From Pteria penguin (Eukaryota > Mollusca > Bivalvia > Pterioida > Pteriidae): DNA of 64,000 bases. Of this stretch, positions 1 to 12,039 are shown one piece after another; position 1 is the first letter of the stretch; every line of letters begins with the position of its first letter. The position numbers and the translations under genes are program-made. Below the pieces are notes generated by a model that saw only the letters and a list, made by a program, of their open reading frames with translations, searched no databases and was not told where the DNA came from. Location: assembly GCA_035048485.1 (NCBI GenBank), contig CM068588.1, positions 1,984,001-2,048,000 on the forward strand, in the 5' to 3' direction.

Positions 1-849
1 TTATTCAGTACAAACCGCACTAATGATTTGTATGATACGGCGAAAATTGTGTCAGAAAATCTTTATGATTTAATGTCAACACTGGAATTACTTCACTATT
101 GATACTGTCAATATTACGCATACTTTTACTTTGGATATTTGTGTGATTGACCTTGGTATAGATTTCAATGTATATACTATGGACAAATTGTTTCCATTTC
201 ACTAATTTGCGCAAGTGGTCATACTGGACGCGAACTAACAGCAATTACCTATTTTAAGCAAACTTAACCCTGTCTAGACACACGTTTAGACAGGATCACA
301 ATTTATTCTCTTTATTTGTTTCCTGTTAAGAAACCAGTTTCCAGTGCCACTGATATGATATTCGAGGTTCATTTGACAGTCAAACTTTTGAAGGGAAGAC
401 TCCCATTTAAGCCATTGTAAAACAAGACAAAAAAACCTCCCAAAAACAACAAGAACATGAACAAAAAAAAAACAACCCCAAAAAATTAATTAAAAATAAT
501 AATAATAATAAAAAAAATAACGTCCCCAAAGAAAAACCCCCAAAACAATAACAAACGAACGAACAAAAACAAAGAAAAAAAAAAACCCCCAAAAAAGAAA
601 ACAAAAAAAAATCCACCTTTTCACTTCAGAATATTTTCTGATACCGGTATGAAAATGGCATTATAAAATCCAGAATCCGGAACGGCAAAGTACCGAATGG
701 GTTCACTCACGAAACTGCTAGCTCTTGGTTTGATTTTCTGAATCTACTTAGTATTTAAACAATAAACATTATAATCACTCAATATATTCATGTATTTGTT
801 TATCTATTCGCTTTTAAATATAGCAGGTCATTAATTTGACACAGAAGTA

Positions 850-854
<5 letters not shown>
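1..854. other. Gene-free stretch with A/C-rich low complexity
   Basis: No supported gene. Positions 410-620 are long A runs broken by short C runs; the ORFs through them translate to Phe/Leu/Cys-rich low-complexity text and are not credible proteins. Bases 855-883 form an uninterrupted poly(A) of 29. Confidence 0.7.
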
Positions 855-885
<31 letters not shown>

Positions 886-1170
886 GGTCCGGATCGTTGT
901 CTCAAGACTCGTTGGATAAGTATTGTTGAAAAGTCACATTTCTGAATTTATATATTGTGTCTGAATAAGATCTGTAAAATTTATCAAACGTTTTTCGAAG
1001 TTTATTATATCTATAACCCTGAGTCAGAAGCTTAAAATGATTTGAAAATATGCAAAAATAGAGTTTCGCATTCCCCTTTTCAAATTCTCTGTTAGACTCA
1101 TTACCAATAATGTTACTATACATAAATAAGTCATTAAAGGGTTATTATAAACTAGGCCTGCATCTAGTAA

Positions 1171-1560
1171 CACCTCTTCTATATGGTCATACTGAGGTAA
1201 CACCTCTTCTACATGGTCATACCGAGGTAACACTTCTTCTATATGGTCATACTGAGGTAACACCTCTTCTATATGGTCATACCGAGGTAACACTTCTTCT
1301 ATATGGTCATACTGAGGTAACACCTCTTCTACATGGTCATACCGAGGTAACACTTCTTCTATATGGTCATACTGAGGTAACACCTCTTCTATATGGTCAT
1401 ACCGAGGTAACACTTCTTCTATATGGTCATACTGAGGTAACACTTCTTCTACATGGTCATACTGATGGAACAACTCTTCTATATGGTCATACTGAGGTAA
1501 TATTTCTTCTATATGGCCAAACTAAGGTAACACCTGTTCTATATGGTCATATTGAGGTAC
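1171..1560. repeat. 30-bp minisatellite, 13 units, 60-bp higher-order period
   Basis: Thirteen units of TATGGTCATACTGAGGTAAC plus CACCTCTTC-type text, 30 bp each. Adjacent units alternate CACCTC/CACTTC and ACTGAG/ACCGAG, giving a 60-bp period. Because 30 is divisible by 3, ORFs run through on both strands (1024-1473 minus, 1110-1574 plus), but they are only repeat read-through. A related array in opposite orientation lies at 5604-5750. Confidence 0.95.
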
Positions 1561-1717
1561 ATTGTAACACATGATTGCACTGTACACCTCATTCATATTT
1601 ACAGAAGTTAACAACAAAGAAGTACCGAAGGGTTAACCATACCTCAGAGTCCATGGAATAAAAGGACAAAATCGTGTACAATGTTATATTCAGATAAATG
1701 CGAATCACAATTACACA

Positions 1718-1762
1718 GAAGTGAGACCAGGTGCCCGGGAGGAGTAAGCGCCCCCTGCTTGC
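1718..1762 (+). repeat. Single dispersed copy of the 43-bp GTGCCCGGGAGGAG unit
   Basis: The text CCAGGTGCCCGGGAGGAGTA then AGCGCCCCCTG matches the unit tandemly repeated at 25090-25545, here as one copy with unrelated flanks. This indicates a dispersed element from which that array grew. Confidence 0.75.
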
Positions 1763-1827
1763 ATGCAGCACCCGTCGCGAAAGTCCTGCAACAAGTTTTC
1801 AAGTCGAGGGAGTAAACACATAAATAC

Positions 1828-1853
1828 ACACACCCCTACACGCACACACACCC

Positions 1854-1911
<58 letters not shown>
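1828..1911. repeat. (CA)n microsatellite
   Basis: Nearly pure CA dinucleotides with a few CCCTA interruptions at the left end. The Cys-Val ORFs at 1711-2135 on the minus strand are translations of this repeat. Confidence 0.97.
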
Positions 1912-1914
<3 letters not shown>

Positions 1915-2589
1915 TTGAAGTCACAGCATTCATGAACATGCATGAATTGCAGATCACGTGGTATCAAGCTCATGAATAAATTGGTAGGATTTCTCCATAC
2001 GAGTGATGCTGATACATTCTCTGCTATGTAGGCCGTGATGCTTTTGATCCAATAGACTTTCTCATTGTTATCCTTGGTGTCAATATCCTGATAGGTACTG
2101 GAAAGCCATGGAAACGCATCAGTTACCTCGTGCATTCATTTTACTGAGTATGTATTGAAAAAAAGGGAAAGGGGTGTAAATATAAGACATCGCGAGATAT
2201 TTCCGAGATATTTCCAACAATTGTATAATATAAAACCCTTCCTGCATTCTCTGCGTGACATCAGAATCCAAATTAAAACCAAATTATCTTGAGTTTAAAC
2301 AGTATTTATTGATTAGAATGCATAGGAAATGTTTACAAACAACAAAAGATCAGGATTGGGCAACAAGAAAATTCTTATATAAAGCCCTCTCCTTGAAGTC
2401 AATTTACATAGATATAAACAAGTGCCGACATCATTAAATACAAACATAAAATAAACTGTTACCAAATTATCTTTATGTTAACGTTAAAGTTATTAAATTA
2501 ACCTTATGTTGTGAAGATTAGTTGCACGCACCAAATTATCGGGAAATTTCTGAAACCACTCAATTTTATGTTTTAATTTGTTTCTGTGT
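1912..2589. other. Gene-free stretch, nothing recognised
   Basis: Unique-looking AT-rich sequence with no splice-bounded coding text or repeat that I can support. Confidence 0.5.
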
Positions 2590-2735
2590 GTTACAGGCAG
2601 GATGAAAAATTGTGGCCGGACCCGGGAATCTAACCAAGAACATTCTGCTATTAAGGCGAACGATCTCACCATTGGGCTATCCGGGCCGATACCAGTCCGA
2701 CAGATGTAGATATCCTTCTGGGGATCCAATGTGCC
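2590..2735 (-). mobile_element. tRNA-derived SINE (family D), minus strand
   Basis: On the minus strand the text reads GGCCCGGATAGCCCAATGG (A-box-like), then GAACGATCTCACC complement spacing, then GGTTAGATTCCCGGGTCC (B-box GGTTCGANTCC with one change). It is a tRNA-like head followed by a short non-tRNA body. It is too divergent and extended to be a functional tRNA gene. Confidence 0.7.
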
Positions 2736-2745
2736 CGTCTTTTTT

Positions 2746-5134
2746 ATTTTTTACATACTTTTTGCATCGCGTATATATACATGCATATTGTCAATATCAA
2801 TAATATTATCACCGCGGAAAATACGTAGTTATCATAGTATTTCCGGCAACCATGAAAACAGTACGAGGTTGTTGCACACAGTCAATGTAAAACATAACAC
2901 ATGAATGATTATCACTAGGTCAGTGAGTGAATTCTGAAGTACAAAATTACACCCATACAGTCCGGAGCCTAGGTACCAACTCTCCTCTTCTACAAAGTAC
3001 AGATAGGGCCTACAATATAATGATTGAAATTTGACAGCAATTAAATGAGTTAAATTTGAGCAATGTCCAAATGTCATATCCGAAAGCATTGATTAAAGTC
3101 AAATATTTCCATTAGATTAATTAACGCTTTGCTGAAAAGTCTGGCATTTTGCATTAAGAATGAGTGTTCAATAAATGAATAGAATTAGGTTATATACAAT
3201 AAACAGAAAGTCACATAGACCAAGGACAGTGATGTAGTGATCTTTTACTAAATGATATAATAAAACTTGATTTCAACAGAGACATAGATACACATATGTG
3301 TATATATGTCTCTGATTTCAAGGGTTAGACTTGTCCGTCGTGTTGCATCATGTTAAAAAAACCCCAAACAACAACAACAACAACAAAAAAAAAAACCCCA
3401 AAAACAAAAAAAAAAAAAAAAAAAAAAACTCCCCCCCTCCCCCAAAAAGTCGGGGTGTTGGGGCCATGGGGTGGGTCTGCAACATTTACCGGTACCAGGC
3501 AAATTACTTTATTGTACTGATATATGTTCTCTTTGAGATTGTCTTGACGTGACGTTTACAAAATATTAAAACAAATAGGGTCTAGATCTATAAATATATT
3601 CATCAATATAAACTTCGGACAGACGAACAATGCCAAGGTTACAAGTTGACGAACAATTGTTACTCTCAAAGGGCGTATACAGTAAATCTATTTTTATATA
3701 CACACACAAAAGATAAGGTCAAAAGTCCTGAGTCAGAAGATATATAGAAGGAAATTCAATAACCTATGTCACGATTTCAAATGACAAATATAGTTTATAA
3801 TGGACAGATTCTTTTTACCTATTTTTATCGTCCAATAATAATCCACTTTTAATCTGGAATGACGTATTGTTATCACGCTCCGGTTCGCTCCATTAAATAG
3901 GTCAACGAATCGGGTAGTGGACTAAACTAAGTGCTGTATCAACCTGTTCACTTTATCGAAGTGCTTTTTCAAAATTTTGTAATAAAAAATAGAGGTAAGT
4001 GTTTTATTTATTATCTAAATTGGAGAAAGCAAGTGGAAAATAATGTTAGTGTCTTGTTAAAAATGTCGTTAACGAGTTACCTGTCAACGAATTTCCTCTG
4101 TCGGAAGACCGATGTAATTAAGTAATTTGTTTGTAATACAACTGCCGATAGTTGAGATCTGTTTGGTAGATTGTATCGATAATACGTCGTTATCCACTAA
4201 TGATGAAGTCAATCAATATTATCGACCAGTCGCTCATCCTTTTATGTTACCGAAGCGCGTAGGCTTATGACTGAATATGACTATACATTAGTGTAGGAAT
4301 CTAATCTAGTGATTAAAAACTTGTTTAGTGTGGAATACAATAATTTTCTCGTCCCTTTTCAGAGCTTTTGAACTCTTTCATAAATACCATGTGTGCTGTT
4401 TGAGATACAGGGGTAGATTAAACATTGAAAAAAAAAATGCATGTAACTTGAAAATGGGGGTAGAAACTCTGTGTGTGTGGGAGGGGGGGGGGAGGGGGGG
4501 TGTTGTGTTGTGTTCCATCCTTGGATGATATGGTTTTTCCAAGGAAAAGGGCAGGGGTTTCCAAGTTTTAATGATAATAGTTTGCAATGAAAGGGGTGGT
4601 CCACCTTCCAAAAAGTTAAAAAACAGTAGAATATGATTTTGGGGAGGGGGAGGGGTTAATTAAATTCCTTGCTAACTAAGCTGGTTTATCAAACCTGCTC
4701 CTCCTGGTTTTGAGCCTTGCATGAGGTTTATATGTAGCGATTTTTATGACTTTTAATATTATATGTCATGTAAACACCACAGTGATACACTATATTTAAG
4801 CTGGCTGATCATCATATCTCATACACACTCTTGAACTTGAAGTCCCTTTGGTATTTAATGATTTATACAAACAGACTGAGAAAGAGAAGACCAGATTTCC
4901 ACTCTTTGAATCAAATATTGGACTTTTCACTTAAGGCATTGTGTCACAGTGTTGATGCTCCACCAACTGAGATATTTATGCCGGTATAAGCTGAATTAAC
5001 AGTTGGACACAGTTATGTCTATCACAACCAAAACGAATGTGGCTAAGTCAATCAGTGGTCAAGGTGATTGATTAATGATCAAAAGGTTCTGAGTTTGAAT
5101 TTTGCAAAATTTGTACGTGTATTGATGTCCTGAT
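2746..5134. other. Gene-free stretch with short low-complexity tracts
   Basis: Nothing coding is supported. An A-rich tract with C interruptions lies at about 3346-3440, and a G-rich tract at about 4478-4502. The remaining sequence looks unique. Confidence 0.5.
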
Positions 5135-5310
5135 AAAGAAACAAAGTAAAAATATGAGGTTCTGCATCGTAGTAGATGTTGGCGCCGACGATCCGGGTTC
5201 GATTCCTGGGTTGCACCACTAATAAGAAGTTGGTCACCTCCTGCTTCCATGTCGCGATATAACTGAAAAATTGTTGAAAGCGACATAAAACACCAATCAA
5301 CCAACTAATT
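5135..5310 (+). mobile_element. tRNA-derived SINE (family B)
   Basis: The head contains B-box GGGTTCGATTCCTGGG, followed by a body with GTCGCGATATAACTGA and TTGTTGAAAGCGAC, and a tail ending near CAATCAACCAACT. Two further copies share head and body: 30600-30775 (plus) and 40546-40715 (minus). The tRNA-like head and shared tail mark a SINE family. Confidence 0.85.
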
Positions 5311-5603
5311 TTAGTGTGTGACCAATCGTCACATACGAAAATATCCCTGTACTTCAGTAATAAACCAGATATTCTGCACTTTTTACATGAATTAATAGAT
5401 TAAAGCTTGCAAATAGATTCATGAATACTCCATGTTCAGACAGAAACATCTTTTCTTCTTGATTTCTGTTTTAGCCTGTGGATTTTTATTCCACAAGCTA
5501 AAATTAGCCTGTGGACAAAAAAGTTAATTTCAATCCCTGATTGCATAGTCAAACTCAAAATGTAATTATTATCATTAAGCAATGTAGCAATCAGGTGTTA
5601 CAG

Positions 5604-5750
5604 TGTACCTCAGTATGACCATATAGAAGAGATGTTACCTCAGTTTGACCACATAGAAGAAATGTTACCTCAGTATGACCATATAGAAGAGGTGTTACCT
5701 CAGTATGACCATATAGAAGAAGTGTTACCTCAGTTTGATCGTATAGAAGC
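5604..5750. repeat. Second locus of the 30-bp minisatellite, inverted
   Basis: Five units of TACCTCAGTATGACCATATA-type text, the reverse complement of the 1171-1560 unit. The homology continues past the array edge: here TGTTACAGTGTACCTC, there GAGGTACATTGTAACA. The two loci are therefore copies of one element in opposite orientations. Confidence 0.9.
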
Positions 5751-5965
5751 AATCATCCTGGTAGTGGTATGGTGCTACGCGTTTATCAAGTACTTGAAGT
5801 AGGCAATTTCCATGTTTCGTTGCTTTATATAAAAAAAAAATGTTAAATTTAAGTGGAAGTGCTTATCAGTAGGCACTTGATATGAACATACATGTAATTC
5901 TTCATCAAGGTTAATTTACACAAAACTTTACCACCGATACAAGTGAACAAGCCATAGCCTAAGGG

Positions 5966-6589
5966 CCAGTGATTTTCGCGAAGACGGAATCACGGACGGA
6001 AGCACGGAAACAACAAACTGAAACGGAATTTGCTATTTTTGTTCTGAAAATTGTTAGTTCCTATTTTTTGCAGATGTTTTTTTATTCTTTTCTGTGAAAC
6101 TCTTTCAAAAAATGATGTTTGACTTTACCCGGTAGACAGATCAAAACCCTACGAGTGCTAAGAAGAAAAGATCAAAACCTATTGCAAGGATTACTGCAGA
6201 AATCAGAGCTTTACAATTTAGAGAAGATTTTTATAGTGATAATGACATTTTGTTCTGCAAATTTTGTCAACACAGTGTTGAATTCAGTCGGATAGATACA
6301 GTAAAAGATCACGTGAACTTACATTTATACTAGTCACTGAAGTTAAAAGTTCTTTATAACTTTTGTTGTTAAAGCTTTTTTAATATGATAAATGTAAAAT
6401 GTATTTAAAATAGTTACACTAATTTTGTTATCTTATTAAAATTGTTTGATTTCCATCAGTATTCAAGGGTCCAATGCTTGAGATAAAAATACTACCTAAG
6501 ATGTAAATACTTAAAAATATGGACATTCACTACTTCTCTACTTATAAAAAAAACGGAATTTGATAAAATGTGAAACGGAAAATCACTGC
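5966..6589 (+). mobile_element. Degraded hAT-family element with TIRs and 8-bp target duplication
   Basis: Ends read CCAGTGATTTTCGCG on the left and CGGAAAATCACTGC on the right (reverse complement GCAGTGATTTTCCG). The flanking octamers CCTAAGGG (5958-5965) and CCCAAGGG (6590-6597) differ at one base, the 8-bp duplication expected of hAT insertion. It contains a zinc-finger coding remnant at 6136-6333 and is too short to carry a transposase core. Confidence 0.8.
6136..6333 (+). pseudogene. CGGBP1/BED-like zinc-finger fragment of a hAT element
   Basis: An open frame of 65 codons ending at TAG 6331-6333 with no in-frame ATG. It reads KKKRSKPIARITAEIRALQF, then DILFCKFCQHSVEFSRIDTV and KDHVNLH. 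The C-x2-C then H-x3-H arrangement with LFC-x-x-C and D-x-V-x-x-H matches the DNA-binding domain that CGGBP1 shares with hAT transposases. It starts after a TAG at 6133-6135 and stops right after the finger, so it is a remnant exon rather than an active gene. Confidence 0.7.
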
Positions 6590-6597
6590 CCCAAGGG

Positions 6598-7230
6598 AAA
6601 ATGGTAAAATTTACTCAAACACGATTACACTAATTCACTCTTCAGGTAAAATGACTAGTTGTAATTATTAAAATTCTATAATTAGATGTCAGTGTTTATC
6701 CATAGTTACATGCTCTTTATGTTGATATTTAAGAATTTCAAACTGAAATTGAAAACTCGGAAATAGTCTGTTATAACACAGTCATAACGTATGCTTTTCA
6801 TTTTATTTCAATACATCCTTATCAAGTTAATTCTGTGTATTCTAATATTTTTCTGCAAATGAAGGATATTTAAAAGGAAGCTTATCTCAAGAGTTGCGAT
6901 TTCATTATATTGTAGTATAATCAGTCATTAGAAAAAAAATTTCGGCGTTGGTGGCTGAGGTGGTACTCATTTTAAAACATATTAAGATAAGGTAATGATA
7001 TTTATGTAAATCATGTTTCTGGTGAAAAGTTTTATTGCATATATCTGGATTTAGAGCTAAAAAGTCTCTATGTTGAGGCCCATGACATTGTTATATTTAT
7101 ACTATTTATATAACTTAAGTGCCATGAAATGATAAATGATATAAATTTCTTGGGTCAGACAGCGTTATACTGTAATGAAGTAGCTAAACAGAATAGTAGA
7201 AGTGGTAGACTGGTAGGAACCTATAAACCT
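6598..7230. other. Gene-free stretch, nothing recognised
   Basis: AT-rich unique sequence; no coding text, repeat or RNA that I can support. Confidence 0.5.
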
Positions 7231-8190
7231 AGACCAACATGTATGGTGGTACCCCTTCTGTCTCCATCCCATAGTCAGTGTACACCAGATAGACCTACAT
7301 GTATGGTGGTACCCCTTCTGTCTCCATCCCATAGTCAGTGTACACCAGATAGACCTACATGTATGGTGGTACACCTTCTGTCTCCATCCTATCATCAGTG
7401 TATATAATACCAGATAGACCTACATGTATGGTGGTACCCCTTCTGTCTCCATCCCATAGTCAGTGTACACCAGATAGACCTACATATATGGTGGTACCCT
7501 TCTGTCTCCATCCTATCATGAGTGTACACTAGATAGACCTACATGATTGGTGGTACCCCTTCTGTCTCCATCCTATCATCAGTGTACACCAGATAGACTT
7601 ACATGTATGGTGGTATCCCTTCTGTCTCCGTCCCATAGTCAGTGTACACCAGATAGACCTACATGTATGATGGTACCCCTTCTGTCTCCATCCCAGAGTC
7701 CGTGTAGACCAAATAGACATACATGTATGGTGGTCCCCCCTCTGTCTCCATCCCAGAGCCAGTGTACACCAGATAGACCTACATATATGGTGGTACCCCT
7801 TCTGTCTCCATCCTATCATCAGTGTATACCAGATAGACCTACATGTATGGTGGTACCCCTTCTGTCTCCATCCCATGGTCATTGTACACCAGATAGACCT
7901 ACATGTATGGTGGTACCCATTCTGTCTCCATCCCAGAGTCAGTGTACACCAGATAGATCTACATGTATGGTGGTGCCCCTTCTGTCTCCGTCCCAGAGTC
8001 AGTGTACACCAGATAGACCTACATGTATGGTGGTACCCCTTCTGTCTCCATCCTATCATCAGTGTATATAATACCAGATAGACCTACATGTATGATGGTA
8101 CCCCTTCGGTCTCCATCCCAGAGTCAGTGTACATGAGATAGACCTACATGTATGATGGTACCCCTTCTGTCTCCATCCCAAAGTCAGCTT
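7231..8190. repeat. 60-bp minisatellite, about 16 units
   Basis: Units read AGACCTACATGTATGGTGGT then ACCCCTTCTGTCTCCATCC and AGTCAGTGTACACCAGAT. Two units (near 7399 and 8062) carry the same extra ATATAATACC text, which suggests a block duplication of about 660 bp within the array. ORFs of 174-176 residues on both strands are repeat read-through because 60 is divisible by 3. Confidence 0.95.
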
Positions 8191-9203
8191 CTCTTTCTAA
8201 AATGATACAAAGTAAGGTACATTCAGAAATAATTTGATAGAGGTACATGAATAGGTCCTTGGTCTCAAACAAGGGGCTGGGCCCCTGTGAGAAAAGGGAA
8301 ATTGATGGGCAGCTGATATATACAGCAGATTTAATGATTGATTGTACATGAAAGAGTATGAGTGGTGTAGATTTGATTTGGTCCCTAGGGGGTCTTGGTG
8401 GGCACATAATGATGCACATGGTTCTCACTAGACCTAGGTATTCATGAGTCCCATTAGGGTCTTGGGACTCATCGTCGTCATAAATGTTAAAGAAAATACA
8501 AATTTTGGTGAGTCCCAAACCCATTTTGGTAAATCCGGAACTCATTTTGGCGAGTTCATGAGAACACCGTAATGCACGTGTGAACGGTACCACTATCTTT
8601 TTGTTTGAATCGTAATATGCCACACAAATCTGTATAATACATGTATGCGTCGTAGGAAAGTGAAAGTAATCTGAAGGTCGGAATAAGGAAGTTTGCCATA
8701 TCAATCATTTGTTGTTCGTTCTGTAATTCTATACCATGAATTCGGCTGTAGGACACAAACTACCATACAGAGATTTATAAACACGAAATGTATAGGAACA
8801 AAATATGGATCTTGAAACTTGCTTATTAACATGATATGTGCATTTTGTATAATGATATAAAGATCATCATGTCCGTCTTATAGAAATCTCCACAGCTAGG
8901 GTAGACTTGATGTAATGGTTGACGATGGTTTTCATTGAAGCTGATCCTGAGGCTATGATGATTCGGGTCCTGTTGATGTCCGTGACTGCGTGAGCAATGC
9001 CCTATTTTTCGGAGAAAGAGAGAGAGAGAACACGATACCCCATGTGACGTCAGACGGCAGTGCGTAGAGAGATCCTCACGAGTCCGGGTGCGTCATTCGC
9101 ATAGGTAGATTATGTGCAATGCATTAGGCAGATGACGTCATTATATTGAAATATATTTGATTATTGTCTACGTCACACTATAATTATCTCACGTATATGG
9201 TAA
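8191..9203. other. Gene-free stretch, nothing firm
   Basis: A 186-codon minus-strand ORF (8144-8704) starts inside the minisatellite and shows no recognisable domain or composition; I do not call it a gene. The pair CCCAAACCCATTTTGGTAAA / GGAACTCATTTTGGCGAG near 8510-8550 is a small local duplication. Confidence 0.5.
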
Positions 9204-9665
9204 CGAGGGACAGGTTGGTCCAGTGGTGTCGCCCTGGACTTCAGATGTGAGGAACTGGATTCCGATTTTTTAGATGATTATCACCTCCTCTCTAACTGTC
9301 CTTTGGATGAGACAGGGTGAACCGAGGCGCCATGTCACGGATTAAACCGAGGCGCCGTGTCATGGTATAAACCGAGACGAACCGAGGGCCCGTGTCACTT
9401 ATAGAGCGAGGCCCCGTGACACGATATAGAGCGAGGCCCGCTGTCGAGGTATAAACCGGGGTATCGGGTCACGGCATAAACCGAGGCCCGTGACGAGGTA
9501 TAAACCGAGGCTCCGTGTCACCATAAACCGAAGCGCTTTGTTATGGTATAAACGAGGCCCCATGTCACAGTATACGTTGGCACGTAACAAAACTCTCACT
9601 GCTTCGAATGGGTGTGTACCATAGGACAAAATTATGAAATGCACCAGGCAGGTGCCGCCATCATG
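9204..9665 (+). mobile_element. SINE family A with internal 28-30-bp expansion
   Basis: A tRNA-like head (GGTTGGTCCAGTGGTGTC ... ACTGGATTCCG) is followed by the family-A body. The body motif AACCGAGGC(C/G)CCGTGTCA is repeated about ten times at 9318-9575, and the normal tail (CTCACTGCTTCGAATGGG ... AGGCAGGTGCCGCCATCATG) resumes after it. The array therefore sits inside the SINE. Confidence 0.8.
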
Positions 9666-9704
9666 TAAGTACAATAATCTTTGAAGTACAGTAAAAGAGT
9701 GAAA

Positions 9705-10050
9705 AACAAGTATATGGTGTCGGCATCTCCCTGATGCAGTGCATAGAAATTTAGACTTTTCAACGGTCCCACGTGAAGCATCTTCACGAGTCAAGGGGAT
9801 CCGTAATTTCCATTGAAACAGTTTGGCTTGTACTTCACCACTGAAGCGTTTCATTGGGTATTACGGGATGCGCTACGGAAGATGCACACGAAGCAGTTAG
9901 GAATCTCTTCCGTGTAACGTGTACCTTGACACGAGAAATAAGTTTTTATTTACTCACCAGAAAGACAGACATTGAGTTATTGACACGAACAGGGCTCGAA
10001 CCCATTACCATTCGGTCGCGATTCAAGGACCTAAACGTTTGAGGTACGCC
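9705..10050 (-). mobile_element. SINE family A, degraded, minus strand
   Basis: Tail text GGCATCTCCCTGATGCAGTG and a head with GCTCGAACCCATTACCATTC (B-box complement) match family A in reverse, with an interrupted middle. It forms an inverted pair with the plus-strand copy at 9204-9665. Confidence 0.65.
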
Positions 10051-10502
10051 GACTCTCACTCTATTTAAGTGAAATGATATTGACGTGACGTAGAAATATA
10101 ATACAAACAGTTCTATAGATGTGCCTGTCCTTTGTTCCTTTGCCATTCGGTTCTATAGATAATTATTTGCCATGAATAATTGATAAAAGCTTGCACATCT
10201 CAGAGATATGTCTTATATAAAGCACGGAGCTCAGTTTCTGTATATTGAATAATATGAATTATCTTAGCTTGTCAAATCGATTTCTATCAGTAACAAAGCC
10301 TAGAAACTTAAAACTCTTTTAGAGAGCGATACGACATAATTTACATGAACGAGTAAAGTATTCCGCGAGGGGGAATCAAACGCGCTACATCCCTCTGTAA
10401 AATCCATTAGTTGCCATTATATGTACTGTGTAGTTGTTGACTAATTTTATTAATGCATGTAATATGCACGAGATGGGTATACCTTGGATGGCACGAAACT
10501 AA

Positions 10503-10525
10503 GGAGAGAGAGAGAGAGAGAGAGA
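10503..10525. repeat. (GA)n microsatellite, with (AATG)n at 10594-10625
   Basis: A short GA run is followed 70 bases later by about seven AATG units. Confidence 0.95.
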
Positions 10526-10780
10526 CTAGTATGTTGAGAGGAGAGATCAATAAAAGAGACTGATAGTATGTTATGAAGGGGCATGAGAGAGAAAGAGAAT
10601 GAATGAATGAATGAATGAATGAATGTCTAACAATAGTCACGTTATTCATCCTAATTACATACATGCACACCTGACGTTAAGAGGGATTCGAGCCCGTCAC
10701 CTTGTGTTTACATATGAATACACACGCCATTTACACCTTGTAGGACAGTTATTCTTATCCCGTCTTCTCTGACCTCTCAG

Positions 10781-10907
10781 TACTATGTACTGTCGTTTAC
10801 TCAGGTACATTTGTACGATAATGCTCATTGGGTGCACGACTATATACCATGATGTGCATTTCAGTACAAATGTACATTGTACCTGAGTAAACGACAGTAC
10901 ATGTAGT
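10781..10907. repeat. Inverted repeat (foldback), arms about 30 bp
   Basis: The left arm TGTACTGTCGTTTACTCAGG at about 10787 pairs with CCTGAGTAAACGACAGTACA at about 10882, with roughly 65 bases between the arms. It looks like a small foldback/MITE; no clear target duplication is seen. Confidence 0.7.
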
Positions 10908-11372
10908 AAAACGCCAGAGTAATGGGGTAGGAAAGGTGAAAGCGACTGCGGTAAGTCAGTCAGCACCTTTCATCGGAGCTGTAGGATGTACATTTTCGCA
11001 GTAATAGTAAATTGTCTGTTCGACACGTGAGTTGTCGGCGAGACTTTGATGTTTATAGTGAGACTTGGTTGCAAACAGCTCATGCCTTGATGCGCACCAA
11101 TTGTATCAGCGTGGGATTCGCTCAGGCTAATAACATACAGTAAGGTATTGTATATACATCAAAAATCTGTTCTTGTAATCCGTCGAGGAATGTACGCGAA
11201 GGGAGAAAGCTGTTTGATTTTTCTTAAATGTTTAAAACCCATAGATACGAGATTAAATATACTACATTATGTAAATCCCCTGGTTATGTATGTTAATCTA
11301 ACTGACAAGAAAGGAGGAGATGTTTGGATGATAGATTAGGTCTAGGTGGGTAGTAAGAAAAAGTAATGGAAT

Positions 11373-11404
<32 letters not shown>

Positions 11405-12035
11405 GTGTACTTTACTTCAATATTAGTAAGGAGGGCGTTGCCATAGGACAATTTCTCGACGTTTACGTGACGTCACTGGCTGTAATGGTGTACTTAGATA
11501 TCCAAGGAGTCTGATCATGACACTTGGGGTAAAACTCGGGGTTTATCGTTAGCGTTAACACAACTTTAAGTTCTTCTGTATCAGTCCTAAAGTGGTTTAC
11601 TTGCAAAATACGACCGGAAAGTTTAAAACATGTTTTCAAAATTCACTTGTTTGAATGGGAAGATATTTTGATTATTTTTTTTTTACCAAAATTCTTCCCT
11701 GAGTACGCATTGCTGTCTATGATAAAGTCCTATGCTTTACCCGAAATGTTCGGAATGCTTGTTATCAAATACCCGGATGTCCGACTTCGAGAATACATAT
11801 AGAAGTGTTTCTAGTTTTTAGTTGTGTTTGCTTCTTCTTTTGCTTTACGCCTTAATTACTTCCCTTATATCATTGTAACGGCTTGATGCACTACACAAAT
11901 ATTTAGTTACATTTACAACGGCCCCCCCCCCTCCCCCTTCCTTTCCTCTCCGAGTCAGTTAGGGATCATTCGCGTGTCAACATCTGCCATGACACAAAGA
12001 CTTGGGATTTTACTACGTCCGAATGACAGGATACC
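10908..12035. other. Gene-free stretch with (ATG)n at 11373-11403
   Basis: Apart from a trinucleotide microsatellite and a C-run near 11923, nothing is recognised. Confidence 0.5.
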
Positions 12036-12039
12036 GACG

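Noticed and set aside
1024..1574. 149- and 154-residue repeat ORFs
   Set aside because: They exist only because the 30-bp unit is a multiple of three and lacks stops in those frames; both strands are open and no domain is present.
1711..2135. Cys-Val-rich ORFs
   Set aside because: Translation of the (CA)n microsatellite.
7529..8071. 174-176-residue ORFs on both strands
   Set aside because: Read-through of the 60-bp minisatellite.
8144..8704. 186-residue minus-strand ORF
   Set aside because: Begins in a minisatellite, has no recognisable domain and no splice context; most likely chance.
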